Shown piece by piece: positions 1-8,286 of a stretch of 64,000 nucleotides of DNA. Below the pieces are notes generated by a model, which was given only the letters and a program-made list of their open reading frames with translations, was not told where the DNA came from and did not search any database. The position numbers and the translations under genes are program-made. Positions within the stretch are counted from its first letter, which is position 1. Every line of letters starts with the position of its first letter. This DNA is from Variovorax sp. 54 (GTDB lineage: Bacteria > Pseudomonadota > Gammaproteobacteria > Burkholderiales > Burkholderiaceae_C): contig NZ_PEFF01000001.1 of the NCBI RefSeq assembly GCF_002754375.1, forward strand, positions 2,934,501 to 2,998,500, given 5' to 3'.

Positions 1-491
1 TGCTCCGACACCGGCACGCGCAGGCTGTTCTTGATGGTGTAGGTCGGGTTGAGCGCGTTCGCCATGTCGCTCACGATCTTCTGGCGCAGCGCCTCGTTGC
101 CGACCTCGCCGCTCAGCGCCATCTGGGTGCCCTCGATCTGGAACTGGCCGCGGTGGATGTCCTTGAGCGAAGGCGTGATCAGCCGCTGCACGTTGGCGGC
201 CCAGTTGGCCGGCATGCTGACGGTGCTCACCACCTCGATCTTGTCGATCACGCCGCTGGGGCCGTAGATGCGGCGCAGCGCCTCGATGACGGCGGCGCGC
301 GTGGCCTCGTCGGGCACCTGCCCGCCGGCCACGACCGGCTCGCCCTTGCCGACGGCCGCAACCGTGGTCTCGACGCGCGCGGCGGTGGTGCCCGCCGCGG
401 GTTGTTGTGGTGGTTGCTGGGCCTGCACGGCCGGCACGAGCGCGAGCCCGCAGGCCATGGACAGCACGAGAACGCGCAAAGAACAATTCAT
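1..491 (-). CDS. T6SS-associated OmpA/BON-type periplasmic protein (3' end outside window)
   Basis: The N-terminal 163 residues are visible. It begins with a signal peptide (MNCSLRVLVLSMACGLALVP, then a cleavage site near AVQA), so the protein is exported. After a Gln/Pro/Ala linker, the segment VVAGGQVPDEATRAAVIEAL and what follows resembles a BON-type periplasmic domain, as found in front of OmpA-like peptidoglycan-binding domains. Later the segment FQIEGTQMALSGEVGNEALR looks like a second BON half. The start lies only 7 bases after the tagF stop, so it is the last visible gene of the tssM-tagF operon. OmpA-like proteins in T6SS clusters are thought to tie the membrane complex to peptidoglycan. 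The OmpA part itself is not seen, so that name is an inference from context. Confidence 0.7.
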   Translation of the reverse strand, partial: MNCSLRVLVLSMACGLALVPAVQAQQPPQQPAAGTTAARVETTVAAVGKGEPVVAGGQVPDEATRAAVIEALRRIYGPSGVIDKIEVVSTVSMPANWAANVQRLITPSLKDIHRGQFQIEGTQMALSGEVGNEALRQKIVSDMANALNPTYTIKNSLRVPVSE

Positions 492-498
492 GACCGTG

Positions 499-1482
499 TC
501 ATTCCCCGATGAAGACTTCGCGAAAGGCGCTGAGCACGATGTCCAGCGGCAGCTGCGGCTGGTCGAGGTAGCTCACCAGCTTGAACATCGCGTAGTTGCT
601 GTGGATGGTGTCCTCGACCCACTCCGGGTTGTCGATGTCGATGTTGTGCTCGGTGTAGACCTGCGGGTGCAGCACGCTCTGCAGGCTGCGCGGTGACAGG
701 CCGTTGAAACCGATCACCAGCCGCGCGCGGCCGTCGATCTCGGTGACCAGCAGCACCAGCTCGAAGTCGGCCTTGGCCAGAAACTGCGACACCATTTCGA
801 GCCAGAAGGTGGCGATCAGCGAGCGGTCGACCGGGTCGCGCGGCAGCGGCAGCGTGAGCCCCTTGTCCAGGTGCGACACGGCGCTGGCCATCACCGGCTG
901 CAGCAGCAAACCAAGCGCCAGGATGGCACGGCGCAGCGACACCTTGTGGCCGTCGAAGTTGAGCATCTGCTCGATGCGCAGCAGGCTGGTGTCGCGCGTG
1001 AAGGCGGCATAGGTGGCGCGCGAGGCCGACTTCTTGAAGCCGGTCTCGATGGCCGGATCGATGGCCTCGAACTTCTTCAGCTCGCTGTCCAGGTCGGTGC
1101 CGGCCGCCAGCGACTGCACCTGCACCGCCATGCGGTCCCAGTAGGGGCCGACGAGCATCGGCGCGCCGCGCATGAAGTCGAGCGCCTCGTCCACGTCCAC
1201 CGAGGTGGCCGCCAGGAACGGGTAGCGGCGCGACGACTCGTCGCGGCTCGCACGCAGGTGCCCCGCAATCGCCACGCGGCTGCGCGAGCCCAGGCACACG
1301 AAGTGCATCGGGGCCGCGTTGTCGTAGATCAGCTTCCAGCGCGGGTCTTCCGACAGCATCTCCATGGTCTGCGACAGCCAGTGGTCGAACACCTTGATGA
1401 GCTGCGGGTTGTACAGGCCCTTCACGAAGTCGCCGCGACCGGGCAACTTGCCGAAGTAGCACAGCTGTTGTGGCGCGCTCAT
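499..1482 (-). CDS. tagF: Type VI secretion-associated protein TagF (ImpM family)
   Basis: This 327-residue protein opens with YFGKLPGRGDFVKG (about residues 9-22), the hallmark of the TagF/ImpM family, followed by the conserved region around FDHWLSQTMEM. In Pseudomonas and Agrobacterium, TagF acts in the cytoplasm as a post-translational repressor of T6SS assembly, in some systems fused to or working with the PppA phosphatase. The start codon overlaps the tssM stop (ATGA at 1479-1482), which implies translational coupling. A conserved C-terminal half continues to the stop, so the gene looks intact. The PpkA/PppA partners are not in this window. Confidence 0.9.
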   Translation of the reverse strand: MSAPQQLCYFGKLPGRGDFVKGLYNPQLIKVFDHWLSQTMEMLSEDPRWKLIYDNAAPMHFVCLGSRSRVAIAGHLRASRDESSRRYPFLAATSVDVDEALDFMRGAPMLVGPYWDRMAVQVQSLAAGTDLDSELKKFEAIDPAIETGFKKSASRATYAAFTRDTSLLRIEQMLNFDGHKVSLRRAILALGLLLQPVMASAVSHLDKGLTLPLPRDPVDRSLIATFWLEMVSQFLAKADFELVLLVTEIDGRARLVIGFNGLSPRSLQSVLHPQVYTEHNIDIDNPEWVEDTIHSNYAMFKLVSYLDQPQLPLDIVLSAFREVFIGE

Positions 1483-4400
1483 TTTCCTGCTCCCCCTGCC
1501 TGCACCGGCACTTGCGCCGGCGCCTGAACTGCCGCTGCTGCGCGCGGCACACCAATCTCCGCGACCGTCGGCGGCAGCACCGTGCCGCGCAGGCCCTTGC
1601 CTTGCGGCGAATCGCCGCCCGAACCGGCCGACTGCGTGTTCTGGATCACGCGCAGCTTGACGGTCACGCTCGCGTTGTCGCGCGCCCACGTGAGCTCGAA
1701 GCTGCCGTCGGGCAACTTCGTGCGCTGCGCCGTGCTCAGCAGGCGCTCCAGGCCGAAGTTGCCTGGCTCGTTGATCAGCTCGACCGTGCGCCCGTCGAAG
1801 GTGACGGCGGTGATCTTCGCGCCCGGCGTGCCCTGTGCGTTGGGCCAGACAAAGTTGGACCACTGCGGCGGCGTGTTGCGGTAGCGCAGCTGCTGGCCGT
1901 CGATTTCCACCATGTATTCCGTGAGGCCCGACACGGGCTGCGGCAGGATCTGGAACAGCGTCTGCGGCTGCGCGCTGCCGCCGGCACCGGCCGCAGCACC
2001 GCCCGACAGCGGCGCCACCCACTGCGCAAAGCCGTTCACGAAATCGGGGCTCAGCGTGAGGCCCTGGTCGCCCCAGGCGCGCGGCGACAGCAGGTCGCCG
2101 CGGCGGATCACCAGCGAGCCCAGCGTGGTCGTCACGAACTTGCCGATGGCACCTTCAGGCCCGAAGAACTGCGCGATTTCCGCCGGCGAGGCCTCGATCT
2201 TCGCGCTCGCCGAGAACGGGTACTTGGTGGCCAGCGACTGCTGGAACGGCTGGTGCACCTGCGCGCTCCAGATCTTGTTGACCTCCACCGCCGTCGGCTG
2301 CACCGTCACCGCGTACGCCTGCAGCAGCGGCCGCACGAGCAGCGGACGCAGCGCCTGGCGTTGCGCGGCGTCCATGCCGGTGAGCATCTGCTCGTCGACG
2401 TACTTGAGCGCGTCGGCCAGTTCGGAGCCGTTGCCTTCCAGCGTCTGCTGCATGAGCTGGCGCGCACCCGGTCCGGGGTCGCCCTGGTTCTTGATCTGGT
2501 TGAAGCGCCCGCGCAGCTTGGACAGCGTGCCCAGGTAGCCGCGCAGCAGCGAGGTGTTGTCGCGCTCGACCACCAGGCGCGCCACGCCCGCGAACTCGCG
2601 GCCGATCGGGCCCATCGGGATTTCCGTGGCGCCGCCGTTGAGGTCGACGTTCACGTTGACCTGCGACGGCGTGGCGCGGCTGAAGAGGCGCTTGAACCAG
2701 TTGAAGGCCCCGGTGCGCGCCTGCTGCAGGCCGGCGTTGACCAGCGAGGGGTTGTCCCACGAGGTCTGGTCGTACACCGTGTCGAAGACCTTGCGAATCG
2801 GCGAGTTCTGCGGATCGCCGAGCTGGTTCATCGCGACCACGGCCTGCTCGAAGCTGCCCATGTCCTTCACCGCGATGCCCTGCAGGAAGCGCTGCCACTC
2901 CTTGGCGTACTCCAGCTTGTACATGGTGGCCAGCGTCTTGCGGATCTGCTCCGGGCTGCCTTCGAGCGTCAGGTCGTCGTTGCCGGCGACGTTGAGCACC
3001 CAGTCCTTGCTCGAGGTTTCCTTGTTCGCGGCGTCACGGATCGCGTCGTCCACGTACTGCTGCCAGGCCTCGCGCGTGAACGCGCCCGAGATGGCGACGC
3101 TGCCGGCCAGGGTGCCTTCGCTCTCGGCACTGCTCGCCGTGGCCCCGAGGATGCGCGCCACGGTCATCGGCGCGAAGCGCGTCGAAGCGCGCGCCTTGAT
3201 CTCGGCGTACACGCGTTCGCGTGCCGGCATGCCGCGCACCACACGGCGCAGGTTGTCGCGCGTCTGTTCGACCAGCGCGAGGTTGGTGTCGGCCAGCGCG
3301 GGCCAGTTGTCGTCGCCCACGCGGCGCAGGTAGAAAGTGATCATGCGTTCGGCGTCACGAATGACCGCCGCACGCGGCATGTCGCCGCGGTTGCTCTCGA
3401 GCCAGCCGCGCCAGAAGCGCGAGATCTGATCGGTGAGGTGCGCCGTTTCCACCTGCCGCTTGTCGGACAGCATGAGGTAGGTCTTGAGCGCGTTGTAGGC
3501 GTCCTGCACGTCGGCCGGCGAAGAGCCGGCATACAGGCCGCCGCCTTCCGGCGCTGCGGCGGGTGCCGTGGTGGTCGCAGCACCTGCGACCGGCAGCGGC
3601 GCGGGCGCCGTGCCGCCCGTCAGCGCGGCCACCGCATCGGCGCGCTTCAGGCGGTCGGGATGTGCATTGACGTCGCGCAGGAAGGCCTGCAGGTTGTCCG
3701 ACACCGGCGCGAGCATGAGCTGCTTCACGCCGCCGTAGTACTCGGCCACGAGCTTGTCTTCGAGCTGGTTGCCCTGGTACAGGCCCAGCGACAGCGACAG
3801 CGGCCGGTCGTTGCGGAATTTCTCGAGCTGCTCGATGCGGTCCTGCAGGATGTTCAGCGCCTCGAAGCGCGTGCGCAACCCGTTGTCGCTGGCCTGCAGC
3901 TTGACCACCTTGTCGAGGTCGGCCTGCACGTTCTCCACCAGCTGGCGGTTGCCGAGGTACGACCAGGTCCAGCCGCCGAGCAACAGGCCCAGCACGGCGA
4001 CGAAGGCGAAGAAGCTCACGTAGCGCACGCGCGCCTTCACGGGGCTGGAGAACTGCCGCACCGTCTTCTTGTCGGCAAAGATCACCTTGGAGAACAGGTC
4101 GCGCAGGAAGAACCCGTTCTGCGAATAGATTTCCTTCGACTTGGTGGCCGCGTTGCTCAGCGTGAGCCCGAAGCGCTTGGCGATGCGCTCGGTCGACAGG
4201 CTGCGCATCGTGCCCTCTTGCAAGGCGCTGGTGAAATAGAAGCCGCGGAACACCGGCTTGTGCTGGAACGGGTTGCTCTCGAACAGCGTGGCCAGGAAGG
4301 CGCGCAGCGCGGGCTTGATGGCCGCGAACTCGAGCGGGAAGATCAGCAGTTCGGGCGACGGGTCGCTGCTGCGGTGGTTCGCGAAGTGCGAGACGCTGAT

Positions 4401-5339
4401 TTCCTTCAGGCCCATGTAGAGCTCGTCGAAGCGCTTGTCGAACAGCGCCACGGCGTCCTGCTTCTCATCGCCGTCGTAGGGCAGCGAGGCGCCCCACACG
4501 CGGTCTCGCTCCATCTTGTCGCTGTCGCCGAAAAATTCTGCAAAACCGGTGATCAGGTCGGCCTTGGTGAACATCACGTAGACCGGCGCGAACACCTCGA
4601 GCCGCTCGGTGAGTTCCTGCATGCGCTGACGCAGGTTCTTCGCAAGCTGGATCGCGAAGTCGGGCCGGCTGCCGATCAGTTCGGGAATGCTCGCCGTGAT
4701 GATGATGCCGTTGATGGGCGCCTTCGGCCGGTACTTCTTGAGCAGGTCCAGAAAGCCGAACCACTCCTTGCGGTCTTCCTGGTGAATGGAATAGCGGCCC
4801 GCGGTGTCGAGCACGATGCCTTCGGTGGTGAAGAACCAGTCGCAGTTGCGCGTGCCGCCGATGCCCTGGATCACCGCATTGCCCTTGTCGGCGAACGGAA
4901 ACTGCAGGCCCGAGTTCAGGATGGCGCTGCTCTTGCCCGCCGCCGGGTTGCCGATGACCATGTACCAGGGCAGCTCGTACAGCGCCTCGCTGCCCGACAT
5001 CTGCCCGATCTTCGAGGTCTTGATGGTCTTCACGGCCTCGACCATGCGCCCGCGCAGCTCGTCGATCTCGGCCTTGCGCTCGGGGTCGCTGTCGCGCACG
5101 GCCGCATCGGCCTGGTCCTCGAGCATGTCGCCGAGCTTGCGGTTGGCCGCGCGCGTGCGCATGCGCCGCACGAACCACACGAGCAGCCACAACAGCAGCA
5201 GCACCACGAAGATGCCGACCGCCCAGATCGCGCCGACTTCGAGCGTCTGCGCCCCGAGCAGCAGGAACGCGCCGAGCGCGATGGCGCCGATCACCGACAA
5301 GGTGCGCGGATCGGCCAGGAAACTGAAGAATCGCCGCAT
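1479..5339 (-). CDS. tssM: Type VI secretion inner-membrane protein TssM (IcmF)
   Basis: This 1286-residue protein matches the usual length of TssM. Two hydrophobic segments lie near residues 13-56, then a cytoplasmic domain with a Walker A P-loop (GNPAAGKS, residues 130-137), a third membrane segment near residues 445-465 and a large periplasmic domain. TssM forms the trans-envelope channel with TssL and TssJ and anchors the baseplate; the intact P-loop suggests the NTPase-type version. It starts 24 bases after the upstream 490-residue membrane protein and overlaps tagF by four bases, so all belong to one minus-strand operon. TssL and TssJ are not present here and probably lie outside the window. 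Confidence 0.96.
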   Translation of the reverse strand: MRRFFSFLADPRTLSVIGAIALGAFLLLGAQTLEVGAIWAVGIFVVLLLLWLLVWFVRRMRTRAANRKLGDMLEDQADAAVRDSDPERKAEIDELRGRMVEAVKTIKTSKIGQMSGSEALYELPWYMVIGNPAAGKSSAILNSGLQFPFADKGNAVIQGIGGTRNCDWFFTTEGIVLDTAGRYSIHQEDRKEWFGFLDLLKKYRPKAPINGIIITASIPELIGSRPDFAIQLAKNLRQRMQELTERLEVFAPVYVMFTKADLITGFAEFFGDSDKMERDRVWGASLPYDGDEKQDAVALFDKRFDELYMGLKEISVSHFANHRSSDPSPELLIFPLEFAAIKPALRAFLATLFESNPFQHKPVFRGFYFTSALQEGTMRSLSTERIAKRFGLTLSNAATKSKEIYSQNGFFLRDLFSKVIFADKKTVRQFSSPVKARVRYVSFFAFVAVLGLLLGGWTWSYLGNRQLVENVQADLDKVVKLQASDNGLRTRFEALNILQDRIEQLEKFRNDRPLSLSLGLYQGNQLEDKLVAEYYGGVKQLMLAPVSDNLQAFLRDVNAHPDRLKRADAVAALTGGTAPAPLPVAGAATTTAPAAAPEGGGLYAGSSPADVQDAYNALKTYLMLSDKRQVETAHLTDQISRFWRGWLESNRGDMPRAAVIRDAERMITFYLRRVGDDNWPALADTNLALVEQTRDNLRRVVRGMPARERVYAEIKARASTRFAPMTVARILGATASSAESEGTLAGSVAISGAFTREAWQQYVDDAIRDAANKETSSKDWVLNVAGNDDLTLEGSPEQIRKTLATMYKLEYAKEWQRFLQGIAVKDMGSFEQAVVAMNQLGDPQNSPIRKVFDTVYDQTSWDNPSLVNAGLQQARTGAFNWFKRLFSRATPSQVNVNVDLNGGATEIPMGPIGREFAGVARLVVERDNTSLLRGYLGTLSKLRGRFNQIKNQGDPGPGARQLMQQTLEGNGSELADALKYVDEQMLTGMDAAQRQALRPLLVRPLLQAYAVTVQPTAVEVNKIWSAQVHQPFQQSLATKYPFSASAKIEASPAEIAQFFGPEGAIGKFVTTTLGSLVIRRGDLLSPRAWGDQGLTLSPDFVNGFAQWVAPLSGGAAAGAGGSAQPQTLFQILPQPVSGLTEYMVEIDGQQLRYRNTPPQWSNFVWPNAQGTPGAKITAVTFDGRTVELINEPGNFGLERLLSTAQRTKLPDGSFELTWARDNASVTVKLRVIQNTQSAGSGGDSPQGKGLRGTVLPPTVAEIGVPRAAAAVQAPAQVPVQAGGAGK

Positions 5340-5363
5340 AGAAGTTTCTGGAATCGGTCCTGT

Positions 5364-6836
5364 TTAAGTAGCGGATGACGCGAGGCTCGCCGGGCCGGCC
5401 AGCAAGGCCGTTCGGGCGTGCGCGTCCTGCACGGAAATGGCGAGCACATGCCGGACTTCGCGCGCGGCCAGGTGGCACGCGAGCACGACGGCGCTCATGT
5501 CGGCCGCAGCCCCCAGGTGACCCAGGGTGGCGCAGACAGACAGGTTGTTTTCGAAGGGCACATGGGGCAGCCGCTCTTGCACGAGCCTGGCCACTTCGGT
5601 GACGCGGCTGGTGCGGTGGTCGGCGTCGCTCACGACCCAGTCGACCTGGACGGTCTCGAGGGCCGCGCTCGCCAGCAGGCGCTGCGCGAACAGATCGAGC
5701 AGGCTCGCATCAGGGGTGCGCGCCGTGTCGGCCGAGGTGTCGCGCTGCCCGCTCGCGCTGCGCGACAGCCGCACAGCCTGGGCCGGTGCCAGCAGTGCAT
5801 CGTCGGCGCGCACGAGCAGCAGGCCCGCGGCGGCTTCGCCGGGCACACGGCCCTTGCGGCGCGTGGCGGTGTACAGCAGGCCCTCGGTCTCCCAGCGCGC
5901 GATGCTCGCTTCGGACACCGAGGAGTCGGCCGCCAGCGCGATCCACAGTGCGGGCCGCTGCTCGCGATGCAGCGACAGACTGATGCGGTCGAGCAGCGCC
6001 ATGCCGGACACGCCGTCTTCGCTCTTGAAGCAGTCGACATGCCAGCGCTGCGACGCATCGCCCTCGCGCACGCGCTGTTGCACCCACTGCGTGGCGATGA
6101 CGCGTTCGCTCTCGCTCCATGCGCCCGGCAACAGCAGCGAGAGGCTCAGCTGCGGCGCCGCCGCCGGCCCGGGAATGACGCCACCACTGGAGACGAAGCG
6201 CCCGGGCGCGCGCACCGACAGCGCATCGCCGGCGTTCGCGATCGCCTCGGCCGCGGAACCCAGCAGCTCCTGCAGCACGTCGGACATGAGATGGATGGCG
6301 CGCAGCCGGTCGTCGGGCAATGCATCGACATCGAAAGCTTCGCCCGCAGGTTGCAGGCTTTCGCGCAGATGCTCGCGCAGTTCGTTCTCGTCGATGCCTT
6401 CGACGCGGCCCGCGATGACAGGGAAGCCTTCGCCGTCGCGCAGTTCGGGCACCAGCTCGGGCGTCTGCGCCTGGCCGATCGCCGTGGCCACCGTGTCGGC
6501 ATCGCTGCCGCGTGGTGTGCGAAGGGCGAAGGCGAGCACCGCCATCTGCAGGCGCTCCTGCGAGGCATCGGGTGCTGCGGCATTCGATGAGGCGGCGCCG
6601 CCAGCGGCCACCGTCGCGCCACCCACGGGCAGCGCAGCAGTCGGGGCGGCCGTGAAGATGCGGCGCAGCACCACATAGAAGAGCATCAGCGCCAGCGGCA
6701 GCACCACGAGGTAGAGCACGATGTCGCTCGTGCTCGGCATGCGCGCCGTGTACTGCCAGTAGACGATCACGAGCACCCACACCGTGATGAACACGGCGCA
6801 GGCCAGGAGCACGGGCTTGATCAGTCGCGACAGCAT
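5364..6836 (-). CDS. Uncharacterised T6SS-cluster membrane protein, upstream of tssM
   Basis: This 490-residue protein has two N-terminal membrane helices (about residues 8-28 and 38-60) and then a long soluble part rich in Ala, Leu and Ser. It has no signal-peptidase site, so the bulk is probably cytoplasmic. I recognise no catalytic motif. Segments such as SLSLLLPGAWSESERVIATQW look like a well-folded alpha/beta domain. It lies 24 bases upstream of tssM and is very likely co-transcribed, so a role in assembling or regulating the T6SS membrane complex is plausible. The family is probably lineage-restricted; no function can be assigned from sequence. Confidence 0.75.
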   Translation of the reverse strand: MLSRLIKPVLLACAVFITVWVLVIVYWQYTARMPSTSDIVLYLVVLPLALMLFYVVLRRIFTAAPTAALPVGGATVAAGGAASSNAAAPDASQERLQMAVLAFALRTPRGSDADTVATAIGQAQTPELVPELRDGEGFPVIAGRVEGIDENELREHLRESLQPAGEAFDVDALPDDRLRAIHLMSDVLQELLGSAAEAIANAGDALSVRAPGRFVSSGGVIPGPAAAPQLSLSLLLPGAWSESERVIATQWVQQRVREGDASQRWHVDCFKSEDGVSGMALLDRISLSLHREQRPALWIALAADSSVSEASIARWETEGLLYTATRRKGRVPGEAAAGLLLVRADDALLAPAQAVRLSRSASGQRDTSADTARTPDASLLDLFAQRLLASAALETVQVDWVVSDADHRTSRVTEVARLVQERLPHVPFENNLSVCATLGHLGAAADMSAVVLACHLAAREVRHVLAISVQDAHARTALLAGPASLASSAT

Positions 6837-6926
6837 CAGGAACCCGTGGAGGCCTTTGTCACAAGCGGGCGCACGTGGTCGCGTGACCGCATGCCATGCC
6901 TGCAGCCGAAGAAGGGCGCACCGCCG

Positions 6927-7220
6927 TCATTCGGACGCGGAAGCGATCTGGCTGGACAGCAGCCTGCAACCGCAGGCCGCGCGGTCGCCGTGGCGCGCCA
7001 CGCGCCGGCCGTCGAGCGTGACGCAGTCGCTGCCGGTCACGATGGGGTTGATGCCATGGCCAGGCCGTGGGCACGACACCATGTCGCCGATGCGCGCCAC
7101 GCGCCGGTCGTCGATGCTTGTGTTTTCGGACGCGGTGATCACGAAGCCACCGTGGTCGGTCTTGTCATGCAGAACGATCCACGGCCGATCGTTGTCGGCG
7201 TCGGGTTGATCCTCACCCAT
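6927..7220 (-). CDS. PAAR-domain protein, T6SS spike tip
   Basis: This 97-residue protein is essentially one PAAR domain. Typical blocks are RRVARIGDMVSCPRPGHG, then NPIVTGSDCVTLDGRRVAR and HGDRAACGC. The His and Cys residues in these blocks are the usual zinc ligands at the tip. PAAR proteins cap the VgrG trimer and sharpen the spike. There is no extension on either side, so it carries no fused effector; cargo in this cluster would ride on VgrG through the DUF4123 adaptor. It lies between the M15 peptidase and the 490-residue membrane protein in the minus-strand T6SS run. Confidence 0.93.
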   Translation of the reverse strand: MGEDQPDADNDRPWIVLHDKTDHGGFVITASENTSIDDRRVARIGDMVSCPRPGHGINPIVTGSDCVTLDGRRVARHGDRAACGCRLLSSQIASASE

Positions 7221-7279
7221 TTGAACTCCCCCCTTGATTGCCTCGTGGTGTGCCGATGCGACAGGTGTCGTCTCGGCAT

Positions 7280-8122
7280 TCAGTTGCGTGACAATTTAAA
7301 TCCCGGCTTGCGGTACTCCACGTGACCGTAGTCCCTGAAGGACCACCGACCACCCCACACCAAGCCCACGGACTCGGCCGCTTCACCATAGAGGCGATAG
7401 CCTTCCATGGCCCACGGATCTTTTTCAGAGATCACCAGCTTGCCATTGCGATAGAACGCGTTGTCTGCCGCAAGTCCGTACTGATGATAGCTTTGATTGG
7501 CCTTCGCCATGGTCACTGTATTGCCCAATGCAGCGAGTTTGGCTTGTCGTTCGGGGCTGCGATAACCCTCGAGCAACGCGAGGTCGTAGCCGTGCTTTTC
7601 TTTCATGATCTTGTAGACGATCAGCAAACGATTACGAAAGTCCACATCGAGCGCAGCCCAGTCCCGACTGCCTTCTTTCGTGAGCGGACGAATCTGCTCG
7701 ACCTCTGCAGTGGCAAACACCTCGGGCGGCAACGGCTGCGGCGGCACCAGCTGCTCGCCCTGCAGCAACGCTTCGATTTTCGGATCGCTTGTGGCGGCCC
7801 AGTCGTCGAAGAAGAGCACACGGCCACTTCCGAAAGTCACACTTAACAACACCGGCACGATAAGCAGACCCATGCCCGACAGCAACAAGTAGCGATGCCT
7901 TACGGCAAAAGTACGCACTCCTGAGCCACTGTCGCGCATCAATTGAAAACTTGCTTCGGACACAAAACCGAGACGGCGTCCTATTCCAATAAAAAAGAAT
8001 GCAATAGCAGTAGAAATGGAGACCGTCGCTCGCAACACACGGTCACGAAAAGAAGGGAACAAGAAGATGGCAAGTGCTGCCACCATCAAGGCAAAATAAC
8101 AAAAGAGAGTGAAGAAGATCAA
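7280..8122 (-). CDS. Membrane-anchored M15 (VanY-like) peptidoglycan peptidase, TagX-like
   Basis: This 280-residue protein has up to three N-terminal membrane helices (about residues 1-25, 33-50 and 75-95) and a C-terminal M15 metallopeptidase domain. The zinc-site signature is visible: SYHQYGLAAD supplies the first His and Asp, and DYGHVEY near the C-terminus supplies the last His. M15 enzymes cut peptide stems of peptidoglycan. Acinetobacter T6SS clusters encode TagX, a membrane-anchored M15 hydrolase needed to open the wall for T6SS assembly. The position here, between PAAR and vgrG, fits that role better than a secreted effector, since no immunity gene is adjacent. I chose a TTG start because it gives a full first membrane helix; ATG at 8086 would truncate it. 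Its first third is clearly AT-richer than its neighbours. Confidence 0.82.
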   Translation of the reverse strand: MIFFTLFCYFALMVAALAIFLFPSFRDRVLRATVSISTAIAFFFIGIGRRLGFVSEASFQLMRDSGSGVRTFAVRHRYLLLSGMGLLIVPVLLSVTFGSGRVLFFDDWAATSDPKIEALLQGEQLVPPQPLPPEVFATAEVEQIRPLTKEGSRDWAALDVDFRNRLLIVYKIMKEKHGYDLALLEGYRSPERQAKLAALGNTVTMAKANQSYHQYGLAADNAFYRNGKLVISEKDPWAMEGYRLYGEAAESVGLVWGGRWSFRDYGHVEYRKPGFKLSRN

Positions 8123-8253
8123 CGGTGTTCAATGAGAGCCGCTCAATTGTATGAGTCGCTCCAAAATTTGAACCCATCGCACGCAACGCCTTGTTGCATC
8201 CCAATTGCGATATCGCGTTGATCACGCCACATAAAGCCGAGGGGAGAAATCAC
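8123..8253. promoter_or_regulatory. AT-rich divergent intergenic region of the T6SS cluster
   Basis: This gap separates the minus-strand M15 gene from the plus-strand vgrG module and must hold promoters for both directions. It is distinctly AT-richer than the flanking genes. A strong Shine-Dalgarno-like GAGGGGAG lies at about 8239-8246, placed for the ATG at 8254. I see no convincing consensus promoter pair or palindrome. Confidence 0.45.
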
Positions 8254-8286
8254 ATGCCCGCAGCCAGCCGGACCACCCATCCATGA
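8254..8286 (+). CDS. Possible 10-codon leader peptide ahead of the vgrG-module membrane protein
   Basis: The best ribosome binding site in the area (GAGGGGAG, about 7 bases upstream) serves an ATG at 8254 that encodes only MPAASRTTHP before a TGA. That TGA overlaps the ATG of the next gene as ATGA (8283-8286). The arrangement looks like a translational-coupling leader. Alternatives are that the next gene is simply poorly translated, or that a single-base change has split what was once a longer N-terminus. Confidence 0.3.
   Translation: MPAASRTTHP

Noticed and set aside
1470-5378. A 1302-codon open frame on the plus strand, antisense to tssM
   Set aside because: The composition is Arg/His/Gln/Ala-rich as expected from reading a GC-rich gene backwards. 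TssM on the other strand has clear family motifs.
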